Below are positions 40,097 to 47,833 of a DNA stretch of 61,567 nt, piece after piece (position 1 is the first letter of the stretch; each line of letters begins with the position of its first letter). The notes under the pieces were generated by a model, which saw nothing but the letters and a program-made list of their open reading frames with translations, ran no database searches and was not told the DNA's origin. The translations under genes were made by a program, and so were the position numbers. This DNA comes from Anaerolineae bacterium (lineage in GTDB: Bacteria; Chloroflexota; Anaerolineae; Promineifilales; Promineifilaceae): assembly GCA_019637635.1 (NCBI GenBank), contig JAHBVI010000028.1:1-61567 (forward strand). The letters run 5' to 3'.

Positions 40097-40203
40097 ACTG
40101 AGAGATTGAGTTGCAACCAGACATCCGATTTCTCAAAGAAATCGGATGTCTGACGCGAACGAGTGGACATGCTATGTCCATAAGAGAGACTCAATCTCTC
40201 AGT
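40097..40203. repeat. Three-arm palindromic element (outer stem plus two inner hairpins)
   Basis: The outer 15-bp arms ACTGAGAGATTGAGT / ACTCAATCTCTCAGT (40097-40111, 40189-40203) enclose two hairpins: AGACATCCGATTTCT with its inverse (40119-40151) and TGGACAT / ATGTCCA (40164-40180). All stems are perfect. It fills the gap between convergent genes. Confidence 0.9.
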
Positions 40204-40214
40204 CTCCGATCCTT

Positions 40215-40607
40215 TTAGAGCGATTCCAGGAAGGTGAACACGGCCGTTGCCCCCTCCCCACCCGCTTTAGCATGAGAAATTAAGGGGATGCCATGTGGCC
40301 CCGGCGCGTTTTTCATTTCGGGGTAGGCCGCCAGCATCGCTTGAACCACCTCGAGTTGGCCTAACATCGCTGCCGCAAAAATATCCAGCCGCGCCCCGTT
40401 TGCCAGCAGAAATTCGGCAATATCGCGGCGGCCCATGTGTGCGGCCGCGCCCAACCCCGTTTCCCAATCACCGCCGCCCCAATCCCAACAGGCGTTGACC
40501 AGCGCCGGTTCTTGCTGCAATAGTTCCTGTACCCGGTTCAGGTCGCCATGTGCATTGCCCACAAATTCCTGGACAAGGTCGTCACTTAAACGTGGTTTTC
40601 TGTCCAT
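40215..40607 (-). CDS. Small ankyrin-repeat protein
   Basis: The 130-residue protein has about three ankyrin repeats: GDLNRVQELLQQEPALVNACWDWGGGDWETGLGAAAHMGRRDIAEFLLANGARLDIFAAAMLGQLEVVQAMLAAYP. These mediate protein binding; partners are unknown. GAGGGT lies near the ATG on the minus strand. It follows the aldo/keto reductase gene on the same strand, separated only by a palindrome that may terminate the upstream transcript. Confidence 0.87.
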   Translation of the reverse strand: MDRKPRLSDDLVQEFVGNAHGDLNRVQELLQQEPALVNACWDWGGGDWETGLGAAAHMGRRDIAEFLLANGARLDIFAAAMLGQLEVVQAMLAAYPEMKNAPGPHGIPLISHAKAGGEGATAVFTFLESL

Positions 40608-40627
40608 TTTACCCTCACTGGTGGGTC

Positions 40628-40661
40628 AAACCTGACAGGTCTTCTGAGACCTGTCAGGTTT
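40628..40661. terminator. Palindrome AAACCTGACAGGTCT / AGACCTGTCAGGTTT
   Basis: Perfect 15-bp arms enclose TCTG. The element overlaps the stop codon of the aldo/keto reductase gene and shares its core with the palindrome at 36354-36384. Confidence 0.8.
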
Positions 40662-41652
40662 ATGCCCGCAATATATCCTCAATCTGCTGCAATTCGTCAG
40701 ATGTGAACGAGAGACGGTTCAATACGCCGACAATATCGTCAATCTGTTCCGGGCGGCTGGCGCCGAGCAGAGCAGAGGTCACGGCCGTTTGCCGCAGCAC
40801 CCAGGCCACCGCCAACTGCGCCATCGTCTGCCCGCGTGATTGGGCAATTTCGTTCAGGCGGCGCACTTGATCTACCCGCTCCGGGGTAATGTGGCTCTCG
40901 TTCAGGAAAACGCCGGAACGCCGCACCCGCGAATCGTCCGGGATACCGTGCAGATACTTGTCCGTCAACAACCCTTGGGCCAGCGACGAAAAGACGATAC
41001 AACCAATCCCCTCATCGGTCAGCGTATCCAGCAAGCCATCGTCCTCTACCCAACGGTTGAACATGCTGTAGGAGGGTTGGTGGATGAGGCAAGGCGTACC
41101 CAGTTCACGCAAAATGTGGGCGGCGCGGCGGGTCTGTTCGCTGTTATAGGAGGAGATGCCCACGTAAAGAGCGCGGCCACTGCGCACGGCAAAATCGAGC
41201 GCGCCCATCGTTTCTTCCAGCGGGGTGTCCGGGTCAAAGCGGTGGCTGTAGAAGATGTCCACATACTCCAGCCCCATGCGTTTCAGGCTTTGATCCAGGC
41301 TGGCAACGAGATATTTGCGTGACCCCCATTCACCATATGGCCCCGGCCACATATCATAACCGGCTTTGGTGGAGATGATGAGTTCATCCCGGTAGGGGGC
41401 AAAATCGCGCTGCAAGATGTGGCCGAACATCTCTTCGGCAGAGCCGGGCGGCGGCCCATAGTTATTGGCCAGGTCAAAGTGGGTAATGCCCAAATCAAAG
41501 GCACGGCGCAACATGGCACGGCCGTTGGCCTCCGTATCTACCCCGCCAAAATTGTGCCACAGCCCCAGGGAAATGAGCGGCAGCTTTAACCCGCTGCGGC
41601 CACACCGTTTGTATGGCATGGTATCGTATCGCGTTTCAGATGGTTGGTACAT
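40660..41652 (-). CDS. Aldo/keto reductase (L-glyceraldehyde-3-phosphate reductase-like)
   Basis: The 330-residue NADPH-dependent reductase has the (alpha/beta)8 barrel motifs: GLKLPLISLGLWHNFGG, the catalytic Asp-Tyr pair in GITHFDLANNYGPPPGSAEEMFG, the catalytic Lys in ELIISTKAGYDMWPGPYGEWGSRKYLV, and YVDIFYSHRFDPDTPLEETMGAL. The long insert after the Lys and the YSHRFDPDTP stretch place it with YghZ/GPR-type (AKR14) enzymes, which reduce aldehydes such as L-glyceraldehyde 3-phosphate and methylglyoxal. AAAGGAG precedes the ATG. The stop codon lies on the edge of the CCTGACAGGT palindrome. Confidence 0.93.
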   Translation of the reverse strand: MYQPSETRYDTMPYKRCGRSGLKLPLISLGLWHNFGGVDTEANGRAMLRRAFDLGITHFDLANNYGPPPGSAEEMFGHILQRDFAPYRDELIISTKAGYDMWPGPYGEWGSRKYLVASLDQSLKRMGLEYVDIFYSHRFDPDTPLEETMGALDFAVRSGRALYVGISSYNSEQTRRAAHILRELGTPCLIHQPSYSMFNRWVEDDGLLDTLTDEGIGCIVFSSLAQGLLTDKYLHGIPDDSRVRRSGVFLNESHITPERVDQVRRLNEIAQSRGQTMAQLAVAWVLRQTAVTSALLGASRPEQIDDIVGVLNRLSFTSDELQQIEDILRA

Positions 41653-41786
41653 GGTCGTCTCCTTTCAGAATGATGAATGACGCAGGATGAATTATGAATT
41701 TTCATTCATTGGGGTGTGCTGCACCCATGTTGACATGGTGGCTGTACACCTACCAACCACCAGATTATAACCGCTCTTTTTTTAAC

Positions 41787-41815
41787 TTGCCTGGACAGGG
41801 CGATGGGCTTAAAAT
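41787..41815 (+). promoter_or_regulatory. Promoter of the SulP transporter gene
   Basis: TTGCCT (41787-41792) and TAAAAT (41810-41815) are 17 bp apart, leaving a leader of about 110 nt before the ATG. Nothing else is seen in the 278-bp spacer. Confidence 0.6.
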
Positions 41816-41930
41816 GCCGGTTCTGACGGACCGACAAACGACCCAATCTGCACAACAGGATGGCACGCCGCAAGCGTGTTTTTTGGGATAACGCGCCGGG
41901 CGCCAAAATCACTGATGAATAGAGGTAAAT

Positions 41931-44618
41931 ATGATGATTCAAGAGTGGCCGCGCATGTGGCGGCGTGAGTTTGCCAGTTATAACCGGGACAAGCTGCAAA
42001 AAGATGTGCTGGCAGGCATTACCGTGGCGGCCGTGTCACTACCATTGGCGTTGGCGTTTGGGGTGGCTTCGGGGGCAGATGCAGCGGCGGGCTTGGTCAC
42101 GGCCGTGCTCGCCGGCCTGGTCATTGGGCTGTTGGGCGGCGCGCCTTACCAGATTTCCGGCCCCACCGGGGCCATGTCCGCTGTACTCATCGTTCTCGTC
42201 AGCCGGTATGGGTTACAAGGCATGTGGCTGGCCGCCGTGCTGGCCGGCATTATGCTGACCCTGCTTGGCATCTTCCGCCCGGGGCGCGTCGTCGCCCTCA
42301 TTCCCGCGCCGGTCATCTCTGGCTTCACCAGCGGCATTGCCATCATCATTGCCCTGGGCCAGATTGACAACTTCCTGGGCATCAAAACCCCACCCGCTGA
42401 AAGCGTGGTGGAAAAGCTGCGTTACTACGCCGAACACGGCATCACCCCCAACCCGGAAGCCATGCTGCTGGCAACACTGGTGGTGATAATCATGATTGTC
42501 TGGCCGCGTTTCAAGTTCGGGCAGCGGCTGCCCGGCTCGCTGCTAGGCATCATCGTGGCTACGCTTATCGTCGTCATCACCCATTGGGATGTGCCCGTTA
42601 TCGGCGCCATTCCCCGCACCATCTTGCTGGAAAGCCGGCTCTCGCTCGGCCAGATTCCCTGGGCCGACCTCAGCAACCTGATCGTACCGGCTATGTCTAT
42701 TGCCGCCCTCGGCGCCATCGAAAGCCTGCTCTGTGGCGCAGTCGCCGGTAATATGACCGGCATTCGCCTGAACAACAACCTGGAGTTAATTGCCCAGGGT
42801 GCGGGCAACATCGTCATTCCGTTGTTTGGCGGTGTACCGGCTACAGCCGCCATCGCCCGCACCAGCGTCAACATTAAAAGTGGCGGCGTCACCCGCGTGG
42901 TACCTATGCTGCATGGAGTCTTATTATTACTGGCGGCGCTGCTATTGGCCGGGATTATTGGGCAGGTGCCGCTGGCCGCGTTAGCGGGCGTGTTATTGGT
43001 AACTGCCTGGCGCATGAATGAATGGCATACCATTCGCTTTTACGTGGATCACCGCCTGAAACATGCCCTGATCGCCTTTTTTATTACCCTGATAGCCACC
43101 GTCGTGCTGGATTTGACGCAGGCTATCTTGATCGGTTTTGGCATCAGTACGCTCATTTTTATGGCGCAGATGAGCGAACTGCAAATTTCACGAAAGCCGG
43201 TGGAGGTGGAACGGCTCACGGCCGTCGGCCAGCAGTTTGTGCATCCGGGCCAGGACATTGCCGTCTATTATTTAAGCGGGCCGCTCTTTTTTGCGGCGGC
43301 GCGGCGGCTGGTGGAATTTGTCGAAAGCCACGATGCGGCCAATACCACGTTGATTTTGTCTATTCGCGGTGTGCCCCTGGTGGACGCCACCGGCGTGGAA
43401 GTAATCCGGGAGATTATCCATCGCCAGCGTCATGGCGGCGGCGATGTGCTGCTCACCTCGATGGATGATCGGGTGCGCCTGCTGCTGGAACGCGCCGGGG
43501 TGTTGGCGGAGTTAGGGCCAGAACACATCTTTTGGAGCGCGGATAAGGCGATTGCGGCGCTGGGGGCCACCGTAAGCAGCGAACCACCGGCAGAAATAAC
43601 CGCACCGCCGATCATGGAGAGCCTGTTGGTGGCCCCCTTTGCGGAAAAGATGGAAACGGGCCGCCCGGCGACAGACCCGCTGGATCGCCCGGTGACAGAC
43701 GTGATGCGCACAGATGTGGTAACGGTTTCGCCAGATGCTTCGGCCGCCGATATTGTGGCGCTGCTGCTGCAAAAGGGGTATCACAGTCTGCCGGTGGTGG
43801 CTGCAAACGGCCGTCTGTTGGGTATTATCACCGACGGCGATCTCCTGCGCCGGGCCAATTTAAGCACCCGCCTCGCGCCCGCCAGCGACGATTGGGCGGC
43901 GCGGCTGGCGGAAGTGGCCGACAAATCCATGACCGGCGCGAACCTGATGACGGCGCCCGTAATTACCATTCCGGCGACGGCGACGCTGCGCCAGGCAATG
44001 GAACAGATGATCACCCACAATCTGAAACGGCTGCCGGTGGTAGACGAGGGGCGGCTGGTGGGCTGGATCAGCCGTATAGACATTTTACGGGCCATCGGGC
44101 AGCATCATTCGTTAGTTGAACCGTTAAGCGATCAGACCGGGGAGGCTGCGATTGACGGCCGTGCCATCACCATTGCCGATCTTATGCACCGGGACGTGCC
44201 GGTGGTGTCGCCCCAGGCCACGTTGGAAGAGGTGTTGCAGGCGCTGGAACAAGATCGCCGCCGCCGTGTCGTTGTCGTCAATGCGGCACAGCAAGTGCTG
44301 GGCATTATCACCGATGGAGATTTACTGACCCGCAGCCAACATGCCGCCCATCCTGGCCTGCGGCGCCGCCTACACGCGCTGGTCACAGGCCAATCACCTG
44401 CGGCCGCGTCGGCGTTGGCAACGACGGAAACGGCTGCCGACCTGATGACGACGCCGGTCATTACCATTGCAGTAAACGCCACGCCAGACGAAGCGCTGCG
44501 GCTGATTATGGCCCATGGGGTTAAACGACTGCCGGTGGTGGATGACAACGGCCGTCTGGTCGGGCTGTTGGGCCGGGCCAGTTTACTGCGCGGTTTGTTG
44601 GGTGAAGCAGCAGGTTAA
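41931..44618 (+). CDS. SulP-family anion transporter fused to STAS and four CBS domains
   Basis: The 895-residue protein has three parts. Residues 1-420 are the SulP transporter: DVLAGITVAAVSLPLALAFGVASG, GAPYQISGPTGAMSAVL, GFTSGIAIIIALGQIDNFLG, and IESLLCGAVAGNMTG; members carry sulfate, bicarbonate or other anions. A STAS domain follows (about 430-545: AVYYLSGPLFFAAARRLVEFVESHD...LSIRGVPLVDATGVEVIREI). The remaining 300 residues hold four CBS motifs (VTDVMRTDVVTVSPDAS, GANLMTAPVITIPATAT, IADLMHRDVPVVSPQAT, AADLMTTPVITIAVNAT), that is two Bateman modules, which usually bind adenine nucleotides. AGAGGT precedes the ATG pair at 41931/41934. Nucleotide-gated anion uptake is an inference from this layout. 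Confidence 0.92.
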   Translation: MMIQEWPRMWRREFASYNRDKLQKDVLAGITVAAVSLPLALAFGVASGADAAAGLVTAVLAGLVIGLLGGAPYQISGPTGAMSAVLIVLVSRYGLQGMWLAAVLAGIMLTLLGIFRPGRVVALIPAPVISGFTSGIAIIIALGQIDNFLGIKTPPAESVVEKLRYYAEHGITPNPEAMLLATLVVIIMIVWPRFKFGQRLPGSLLGIIVATLIVVITHWDVPVIGAIPRTILLESRLSLGQIPWADLSNLIVPAMSIAALGAIESLLCGAVAGNMTGIRLNNNLELIAQGAGNIVIPLFGGVPATAAIARTSVNIKSGGVTRVVPMLHGVLLLLAALLLAGIIGQVPLAALAGVLLVTAWRMNEWHTIRFYVDHRLKHALIAFFITLIATVVLDLTQAILIGFGISTLIFMAQMSELQISRKPVEVERLTAVGQQFVHPGQDIAVYYLSGPLFFAAARRLVEFVESHDAANTTLILSIRGVPLVDATGVEVIREIIHRQRHGGGDVLLTSMDDRVRLLLERAGVLAELGPEHIFWSADKAIAALGATVSSEPPAEITAPPIMESLLVAPFAEKMETGRPATDPLDRPVTDVMRTDVVTVSPDASAADIVALLLQKGYHSLPVVAANGRLLGIITDGDLLRRANLSTRLAPASDDWAARLAEVADKSMTGANLMTAPVITIPATATLRQAMEQMITHNLKRLPVVDEGRLVGWISRIDILRAIGQHHSLVEPLSDQTGEAAIDGRAITIADLMHRDVPVVSPQATLEEVLQALEQDRRRRVVVVNAAQQVLGIITDGDLLTRSQHAAHPGLRRRLHALVTGQSPAAASALATTETAADLMTTPVITIAVNATPDEALRLIMAHGVKRLPVVDDNGRLVGLLGRASLLRGLLGEAAG

Positions 44619-44624
44619 TCCCGA

Positions 44625-45230
44625 TCAATCATGCGAAAAAACAAGCGGTGAGAAGTGGAACACGGCCGTGTCCCCAAAGCTCTCACCAACTATCCCCACG
44701 GTTGTGGATCGGATAGGTAAATCGCCGGCCCACAACAACTCCCGATTCAAGCGTACCCGCATTTGCCCATCCACCACATCCAGCCAAATCTCGTTGGCGG
44801 CGTCGCCGGGGCGGACGTGGGGCCAGGGCTGCCAGGGGAGTTCGGTAATCGGTAATCGGTAATCGGTAATCGGTGAACAGTGATCGGTGGTTGGTGGGGT
44901 TTGGTGGATGGTGGTGTAGCCGAGGGGGGAAAGGGCGACGATCACGGCCGTACAGCCATCCGTCAACACCAGTCCGGCGCCACTGTCCAACTCGCCACTT
45001 TGGTGGGTAACGGTGGCGCGCACCGTGAAATCACCGGCGGGCAGCGGCTCCGGCAGCCAGCGGATGGTCTGTTCGCCTGGGGGAATGGCGAGCGTATGGG
45101 GCACGGCCGTGCCTGCCAGTTCACCCACCGGTTTAGGATCAAACACACCCAGGGCAATGAGCAGGAAAAGGGAGACGGCCGTCAGCAACAACACCACCGC
45201 CCCCACACGCAGCCAAATCATTTGCCTCAT
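44625..45230 (-). CDS. Membrane-anchored beta-sandwich protein of unknown function
   Basis: From the ATG at 45230 the product has 201 residues: an N-terminal anchor (MRQMIWLRVGAVVLLLTAVSLFLLIALG) and an outer domain. The end of the domain (PWQPWPHVRPGDAANEIWLDVVDGQMRVRLNRELLWAGDLPIRSTTVGIVGESFGDTAVFHFSPLVF) resembles the concanavalin-like fold seen in DUF1080-type and similar Chloroflexota surface proteins. About 20 residues in the middle (TPPTTDHCSPITDYRLPITE) are a translated GGTAATC repeat. The start is preferred because TTGTTG and TAGACT, 17 bp apart, end 7 nt before it, a leaderless layout. An upstream GTG at 45278 would lie before that promoter. Confidence 0.65.
   Translation of the reverse strand: MRQMIWLRVGAVVLLLTAVSLFLLIALGVFDPKPVGELAGTAVPHTLAIPPGEQTIRWLPEPLPAGDFTVRATVTHQSGELDSGAGLVLTDGCTAVIVALSPLGYTTIHQTPPTTDHCSPITDYRLPITELPWQPWPHVRPGDAANEIWLDVVDGQMRVRLNRELLWAGDLPIRSTTVGIVGESFGDTAVFHFSPLVFSHD
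44842..44905 (-). repeat. In-frame short repeat (GGTAATC x4 and GGTTGGTGG units)
   Basis: Four tandem CGGTAATC units are followed by GGTGAACAGTGATCGGTGGTTGGTGG. The tract lies within the minus-strand gene and keeps its frame. Confidence 0.88.
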
Positions 45231-45237
45231 GCCGTCA

Positions 45238-45266
45238 AGTCTATTACCGAAATAAGTAGTCAACAA
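45238..45266 (-). promoter_or_regulatory. Promoter, leaderless geometry, minus strand
   Basis: TTGTTG (45266-45261) and TAGACT (45243-45238) are 17 bp apart. The -10 box ends 7 nt before the ATG at 45230. Confidence 0.5.
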
Positions 45267-45298
45267 GAATCCATTCACTTCTTTGTCAACCCCTCAGC

Positions 45299-45327
45299 TT
45301 GTCACCGGATAGCCTTACCACTACACT
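45299..45327 (+). promoter_or_regulatory. Promoter of the enoyl-CoA hydratase gene, leaderless geometry
   Basis: TTGTCA (45299-45304) and TACACT (45322-45327) are 17 bp apart. The -10 box ends 7 nt before the ATG at 45335, and there is no ribosome binding site. Confidence 0.6.
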
Positions 45328-45334
45328 TACCCTC

Positions 45335-46132
45335 ATGCCTGATGAAATCAGCTTCACGATTAGCAATCAGATTGCCACATTGACGGTGAACCGGCCAGAA
45401 GCGCGGAATGCGTTGAATTGGGCGGCGCAAGAGCAGTTTGCCGCCTGCGTCACGGCCGTTGCCCAGATAATTTCTGAATCACCGCCCACCATCCGCACCC
45501 TCATCATCACCGGCGCGGGGCGGCAGGCCTTTGTGGCCGGAGGTGATCTGAAGGAGTTGAGCGGCCATCCGGAGCCAGAGGCCGGGGCGCGGCTGAACCG
45601 AACCATGCGTCATGCCTTGCAGCAGCTAACCGAAATGCCCATCCCCGTCATCGCCGCCGTGAACGGCGACGCCTTTGGCGGCGGCTGCGAAATTTTGACG
45701 GCGTGTGATTTACGCATCGCCGCCCATCACGCCCGCTTTTCGTTTGCCCAGGTGAAAAACGCGCTGACCACCGGCTGGGGCGGCACGGCGCGGCTGGTGC
45801 GGCTGCTGGGCCAGAGCCGGGCGCTGGAACTGCTGTTGACGGGGCGACAATTGACAGCCGTCGAAGCGCAACAAATTGGCCTGGTGCATCGGGTATTAAA
45901 CGAGGGCGAGGATTGGGACACGGCCGTGACCACCTGGGCGCGTGAACTCTGCCAGCTACCTGGCCCCACAATGGCCGCTCTCAAACAACTGACCTACGCC
46001 GCCGCCCACTTGCCCCTTGCCGAAACCAACCGGCTGGAAACAGAACTCTTTGTCCACCTCTGGTCACACCCCGACCATTTAGAAGCGATGGCCGCCTTTG
46101 TAGAAAAGCGCACGCCCCTATTCAATTCTTGA
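45335..46132 (+). CDS. Enoyl-CoA hydratase/isomerase family protein
   Basis: The 265-residue crotonase-fold protein begins MPDEISFTISNQIATLTVNRPEARNALNW. It has the oxyanion-hole segments AFVAGGDLKEL (about 65-75) and NGDAFGGGCEILTACDLRIAA. The first Glu (GGGCE) is present. At the position of the second catalytic Glu the sequence reads KNALTTGWGGTARLVRLLG, where hydratases usually have ...PE.GxxPGxGGTQRL, so dehydration activity is uncertain and it may be another crotonase-type reaction. I chose the ATG at 45335 because the promoter ends 7 nt before it. The GH18 gene starts 2 bp after the stop and is probably co-transcribed. Confidence 0.88.
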   Translation: MPDEISFTISNQIATLTVNRPEARNALNWAAQEQFAACVTAVAQIISESPPTIRTLIITGAGRQAFVAGGDLKELSGHPEPEAGARLNRTMRHALQQLTEMPIPVIAAVNGDAFGGGCEILTACDLRIAAHHARFSFAQVKNALTTGWGGTARLVRLLGQSRALELLLTGRQLTAVEAQQIGLVHRVLNEGEDWDTAVTTWARELCQLPGPTMAALKQLTYAAAHLPLAETNRLETELFVHLWSHPDHLEAMAAFVEKRTPLFNS

Positions 46133-46134
46133 TT

Positions 46135-47133
46135 ATGTTAACTAAAATACTTATCTTTACCTCCTTTTGCCTGACTTTGGCGGCGTGTGGGGCGGAAGCA
46201 GCGCCAACGGCCGTGCCTATCACTGCCGCACCCACACCCACGCTGACGGCCGTGCCCCCCACCCCCTTCCGCATCATCGGCTACGTCACCGACGCCGTCA
46301 TCGTGGAGCTGGTGCCATTTGAAAAATTGACCCACATCAACTACGCCTTCGCCATTCCCAACCGGGACGGCACACTCAAACCCATGGCCAACGGCTGGAA
46401 AATTGACAATCTGGTGCGGCAGGCGCACGAACATGACGTGCAAGTCCTCATTTCCGTTGGCGGCTGGGGGCACGACGAGACCTTTGAGGTATTGGCCGCC
46501 GACCCCGCCGCCCGTGACCGGCTGGTGCAAGAACTGGTGACCCTGGTGGAAAAACACAACCTGGATGGGGTGGACATGGACTGGGAATATCCTGATCCCG
46601 TCTCGATCTCACCTGATTCCGCCCAAAATTATGTCAAGCTGATGCAGGCATTGGGCGCAGAAATGCGGGCGCGAGGCAAACTGCTAACGGCAGCAGTGGT
46701 GGCCCTGGGCGAATACGGCGCGGGCGTAGACCCGGTGATCTTTGATGAAGTAGATTTCCTGAATCTGATGGTGTATGACCGGGGCGGCGAGGGCCACCAC
46801 TCCTCCCTGGAATTTGTGCAGGAATCACTGGCCTTTTGGCGGGGGCGCGGCCTGCCGCCGGAGAAAATGGTGTTGGGGGTGCCGTTTTACGGCCGTCCCA
46901 ACTACGCCACCTACAAACAACTCGTCGCCGCCGACCCGGCCCATGCGTTGACCGATGAAGCGGAGTGGAACGGCCGTACCGAATTCTACAACGGCATCCC
47001 CACCATCCAAGAAAAAACCCGCCTGACCCTGGAACAGGCTTCCGGCATCATGATCTGGACGCTGGAACAGGATACCCTGGACGAAACCTCTCTGCTGCAA
47101 GCCATCTACCAGACTGTCCAGAACGCACCGTAA
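46135..47133 (+). CDS. Family 18 glycoside hydrolase lipoprotein
   Basis: The 332-residue protein begins MLTKILIFTSFCLTLAACGAE, a lipoprotein signal with lipobox LAAC, then a Thr/Pro linker and a GH18 barrel. SVGGWGHD (about 104) and the catalytic DGVDMDWEYPDP (about 142-153, acid Glu150) are complete. NLMVYDRGGEGHH, LGVPFYGR and GIMIWTLEQD are also typical. Such enzymes cut chitin-like or peptidoglycan-related beta-1,4-GlcNAc polymers, and being a lipoprotein it would act at the cell surface. It is 2 bp downstream of the enoyl-CoA hydratase gene, though no functional link is evident. A 16-bp palindrome follows the stop. Confidence 0.92.
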   Translation: MLTKILIFTSFCLTLAACGAEAAPTAVPITAAPTPTLTAVPPTPFRIIGYVTDAVIVELVPFEKLTHINYAFAIPNRDGTLKPMANGWKIDNLVRQAHEHDVQVLISVGGWGHDETFEVLAADPAARDRLVQELVTLVEKHNLDGVDMDWEYPDPVSISPDSAQNYVKLMQALGAEMRARGKLLTAAVVALGEYGAGVDPVIFDEVDFLNLMVYDRGGEGHHSSLEFVQESLAFWRGRGLPPEKMVLGVPFYGRPNYATYKQLVAADPAHALTDEAEWNGRTEFYNGIPTIQEKTRLTLEQASGIMIWTLEQDTLDETSLLQAIYQTVQNAP

Positions 47134-47134
47134 A

Positions 47135-47179
47135 GAGGGAATTGGGTAATTACGTGATTACTCATTACCCAATTCCCTC
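47135..47179. terminator. Palindrome GAGGGAATTGGGTAAT / ATTACCCAATTCCCTC
   Basis: Perfect 16-bp arms enclose 13 nt directly after the GH18 stop. No T tract follows. The GGGTAATTACG composition links it to the short-repeat family as well. Confidence 0.65.
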
Positions 47180-47200
47180 AAACCACGCTAAAGTAGTGGC

Positions 47201-47758
47201 ATGTTAAGAACACGTTTTGAATGGACCATCCTGATCATAGTAGTCGCCCTGCTGGGAGGCGCCTGGATTATGATGTCCCAAGAATCGGTCACTGCCAGGT
47301 CAGGTGTACTCACCCTGGCCGAGGCGCCCATCGTGGGCCATCCCGCTCCTAATTTCACCCTGCCGAATACAGTGGGACAAGAAATGTCCCTACACGATCT
47401 GGCCGGGCAGCCGGTGGTGTTGAACTTTTGGGCCACCTGGTGCGCCCCTTGCCGTGTGGAGATGCCCGCCTTTCAGCAGGCCAGTGTGCAGTACAACGGC
47501 CGTGCCGCCATCATCGGCATCAACCAGGGCGAAGCCGCCAAAAATGTGACCGACTTCGGCGCGGAATATCGTATCACCTATCCCCTGCTGCTGGACACCG
47601 ACCAACAAATCAGCCGCCTGTACGAAGTGCGCGGCCTGCCCACCACCCTCTTCATAGACGCCAACGGCGTCGTCCGCGAAGTGGTCATTGGGGCCATCAC
47701 CCCCGCCGTCCTGCAAGACCGCGTCGAACGCCTCCTGGCCGAAGCGGGGAATCCGTAA
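47201..47758 (+). CDS. TlpA/ResA-like thiol-disulfide oxidoreductase
   Basis: The 185-residue protein has an N-terminal anchor (FEWTILIIVVALLGGAWIMM) and an outer thioredoxin-like domain: VGHPAPNFTLPNTVGQEMSLHDLAGQPVVLNFWATWCAPCRVEMPAFQ with the CxxC pair at about 80-83, and the cis-Pro loop GLPTTLFIDANG. It would reduce or oxidise disulfides outside the membrane. The C-terminus (GNP) and TAA stop are part of a CCGTAATCCGTGACCC repeat. TAAAGT lies 6 nt before the ATG, with no ribosome site, again a leaderless layout. The Lgt-like gene follows. Confidence 0.92.
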   Translation: MLRTRFEWTILIIVVALLGGAWIMMSQESVTARSGVLTLAEAPIVGHPAPNFTLPNTVGQEMSLHDLAGQPVVLNFWATWCAPCRVEMPAFQQASVQYNGRAAIIGINQGEAAKNVTDFGAEYRITYPLLLDTDQQISRLYEVRGLPTTLFIDANGVVREVVIGAITPAVLQDRVERLLAEAGNP

Positions 47759-47833
47759 TCCGTGACCCGTGACCCGTGACCCGTGACCCCTTCCCTCCTA
47801 TTCCTAATTCCTAATTCCCAATTCCTAATTCCC
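47754..47833. repeat. Short-repeat tract (CCGTGACCC x4, CCTAATTC x4)
   Basis: CCGTAATCCGTGACCCGTGACCC is followed by CCTAATTCCTAATTCCCAATTCC units. The left edge supplies the stop of the TlpA-like gene and the right edge abuts the probable Lgt-like start codon. Confidence 0.88.

Noticed and set aside
41694..41891. A 65-codon ORF upstream of the SulP gene
   Set aside because: It spans the predicted promoter, has no ribosome site and no recognisable sequence.
47783..47833. N-terminal extension MTPSLLFLIPNSQFLIP of the Lgt-like protein
   Set aside because: It is the translation of the CCTAATTC repeat tract, and the family N-terminus begins at the ATG at 47834.
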